A stretch of DNA of 6,670 nucleotides from Chryseobacterium gleum. GTDB lineage: Bacteria; Bacteroidota; Bacteroidia; UBA10329. Under the pieces are notes generated by a model that worked only from the letters and a program-made list of their open reading frames with translations, ran no database searches and was not told where the DNA came from. Shown here piece after piece: positions 5,461 through 6,670 of this stretch (positions are counted from its first letter, which is position 1; every line of letters starts with the position of its first letter). Location of the stretch: the NCBI GenBank assembly GCA_945874195.1, contig CAMCFW010000118.1, positions 1-6,670 on the forward strand. Direction: 5' to 3'. The translations under genes were made by a program, and so were the position numbers.

Positions 5461-6417
5461 TTACAGGCCCGCCAACAGAGCAAGCAGGTCGGCCTCCGAT
5501 ATCTCGGTCATGGTCACCTGCACCACATGGTCGGGGGTGATGACGAACTCCTCGTAGTGATGTGCCAAGTTGCCATCCGAGTTCATGGCGACACAGATGG
5601 ATATGACCGGTTCGCCAATTGGCACAAGGCCAGATTGCTGACCATAGACCTGCATGATGGAGCCGATGTTGGGGAAATACAGGTAAATGACCACATTGTC
5701 CAAATTGTCATCTTCCGATTCATAACTGACCGTGGTGAGCGAATCGGGGTTCATTCCGTAGAAATAATCGCAATTGACCCAACCCATGGTCGGAACAAAG
5801 AGGTCATAGCCAATGCCCGGATTACCGAATGGGCCCCCGATTGAATCAGTGTTCGGAGCGATCCACTCCAAGCTGTCGATGCCCGGATTGCTACTGACTG
5901 ACGAGGCATTGTCGAACCAATCCAGAATATCGCCTGTTTCCTGCCCATAGAAGATGGACATTTCAGCAACAGGATCAGAATTTGGTACTTGGGCATAATA
6001 GACCCTTCCTGGTCTTAACACGAGTTCTTCTCCATCCTTGAACGCCCTTACGCGGATCTCTCCGGCAGTGACCAGCATGTTGCCTTGAGCCACGGTGGGC
6101 AGTTCGTAGAGCATCATGTCCTTGGGCGTATACACCTCAATGAGTTTGATGGTGATGGGATACGAAACCGCATTGCCGTTGGTGAACATGAAGATGGACG
6201 AATCGAGCCACAGCCGCGTGCCCTGATTGCCGATAATGGGGCCATCGCCATCGCCATCTATCTCAAATTCCTGTTCCTCGGGACGGTTTTCATACATGAA
6301 CTCATCGGGCGATGAATAACTGTTGGCCGCAATTCGCTGCTTGCTACAATCGGTGAATACGATTGTCAAGACCACAAGCAGGGCCGGTAGGAATAAACGG
6401 GCTATTCTGGTTTTCAT
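5461..6417 (-). CDS. Probable surface or periplasmic lipoprotein, Bacteroidota-specific
   Basis: A 318-residue exported protein of unknown function. The N-terminus has Lys2 and Arg4/Arg7, a hydrophobic stretch (8-21) and a cysteine at 24 in VFTDCSKQ. This looks like a lipoprotein signal peptide, although Asp at -1 is atypical (Gly, Ala or Ser is normal). After an acidic linker with DGDGDG (54-59) comes a conserved-looking domain: GNQGTRLWLDSSIF (63-76), a predicted beta region with ITIKLIEVYTPKDMMLYELPT, then GEIRVRAFKDGEELVLRPG. I recall this G-T-x-L / E-x-Y-x-x-x-D-M / GEEL-x-L pattern from Bacteroidota cell-surface lipoproteins without a known role, and cannot name the family. The remainder is Asp/Asn/Gly-rich and probably beta-structured. 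It starts 19 bases after the stop of the upstream beta-barrel-like gene, so the two probably form an operon. There is no evident link to the convergent carotenoid genes. Confidence 0.82.
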   Translation of the reverse strand: MKTRIARLFLPALLVVLTIVFTDCSKQRIAANSYSSPDEFMYENRPEEQEFEIDGDGDGPIIGNQGTRLWLDSSIFMFTNGNAVSYPITIKLIEVYTPKDMMLYELPTVAQGNMLVTAGEIRVRAFKDGEELVLRPGRVYYAQVPNSDPVAEMSIFYGQETGDILDWFDNASSVSSNPGIDSLEWIAPNTDSIGGPFGNPGIGYDLFVPTMGWVNCDYFYGMNPDSLTTVSYESEDDNLDNVVIYLYFPNIGSIMQVYGQQSGLVPIGEPVISICVAMNSDGNLAHHYEEFVITPDHVVQVTMTEISEADLLALLAGL

Positions 6418-6436
6418 TAGTAGAGTTTTTCTATTG

Positions 6437-6670
6437 TTATAAGTACGCAGGACAGTTTTCGCGGTTGCTCGACCTCCATTTCGGAAAATACATCAGTCCT
6501 ACATGAACACTCCCCTCCAAAAAGATGGGATTGTAGCGGTATTCGGCAAACGGACGCCATTGCTTGTCCAAAAACACGAGCCCGCCTCCTACTTCGGCTA
6601 TGAAGTTGAGTGGCTTAGCTAGCTTGTAGTTCGATTCGGTGTAGTTGAACCAGTTGGTAACGCTGCCACC
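6437..6670 (-). CDS. C-terminal part of a probable outer-membrane beta-barrel protein (truncated by window edge)
   Basis: The complement strand is open from the window edge to a TAA at 6437-6439, giving the last 77 residues of a protein. It starts GGSVTNWFNYTESNYKLAKP and includes NFIAEVGGGLVF, RPFAEYRYNPIF and GSVHVGLMYFP: short stretches with alternating hydrophobic residues, aromatic girdles and Gly-rich turns, as in the last strands of small outer-membrane beta-barrels. A short polar tail (RSSNRENCPAYL) follows the last strand, which is not the usual terminal aromatic of barrels assembled by the BAM machinery, so the call stays tentative. The gene lies directly upstream of the lipoprotein gene on the same strand, separated by 19 bases. 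Outer-membrane protein plus lipoprotein pairs are common in this phylum. Confidence 0.7.
   Translation of the reverse strand, partial: GGSVTNWFNYTESNYKLAKPLNFIAEVGGGLVFLDKQWRPFAEYRYNPIFLEGSVHVGLMYFPKWRSSNRENCPAYL

Noticed and set aside
6242..6259. Tandem hexamer CCATCG, three near copies
   Set aside because: It is simply the coding sequence for the DGDGDG stretch of the lipoprotein. It is too short to treat as a separate repeat.

Overview
The window is a carotenoid biosynthesis gene cluster from a member of the Bacteroidota, most likely the Flavobacteriales or a relative. The evidence is the gene order crtI-crtB-(small secreted protein)-crtZ-lycopene cyclase, a CrtYcd-type fused cyclase, close resemblance of CrtB, CrtZ and the cyclase to flavobacterial proteins as I remember them, absence of Shine-Dalgarno sequences, and an A-rich leader before crtZ. 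Overall base composition looks close to 50% GC by eye, which is high for the group.

Layout, + strand: 1-1454 is phytoene desaturase (crtI), cut at its 5' end by the window edge. 1461-2315 is phytoene synthase (crtB, TTG start). 2320-2799 is a small exported protein with weak TPR character. 2933-3379 is beta-carotene hydroxylase (crtZ). 3480-4157 is a CrtYcd-type lycopene cyclase (TTG start). 4154-5404 is a GT1-type glycosyltransferase overlapping the cyclase by 4 bases. On the - strand, converging on these, are a probable lipoprotein (5461-6417) and, upstream of it, the last 77 codons of a probable outer-membrane beta-barrel protein (6437-6670).

Together the + strand genes account for GGPP to phytoene (CrtB), phytoene to lycopene (CrtI), lycopene to beta-carotene (CrtYcd), beta-carotene to zeaxanthin (CrtZ), and probably a glycosylated xanthophyll (the glycosyltransferase). 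GGPP synthase (crtE), IPP isomerase and a ketolase (crtW) are not in the window.

The most unusual content is noncoding. crtI-crtB-2320 are separated by 4-6 bases and the cyclase and glycosyltransferase overlap, but crtZ stands alone between two spacers of 133 and 100 bases. Both spacers are built from degenerate 7-base phrases kept in register and arranged as large inverted repeats: a purine-rich left half facing a pyrimidine-rich right half. The two spacers use different phrase families but share the heptamer TCGTCAC. The second array runs into the TTG start codon of the cyclase gene. I know of no named element class that fits these.
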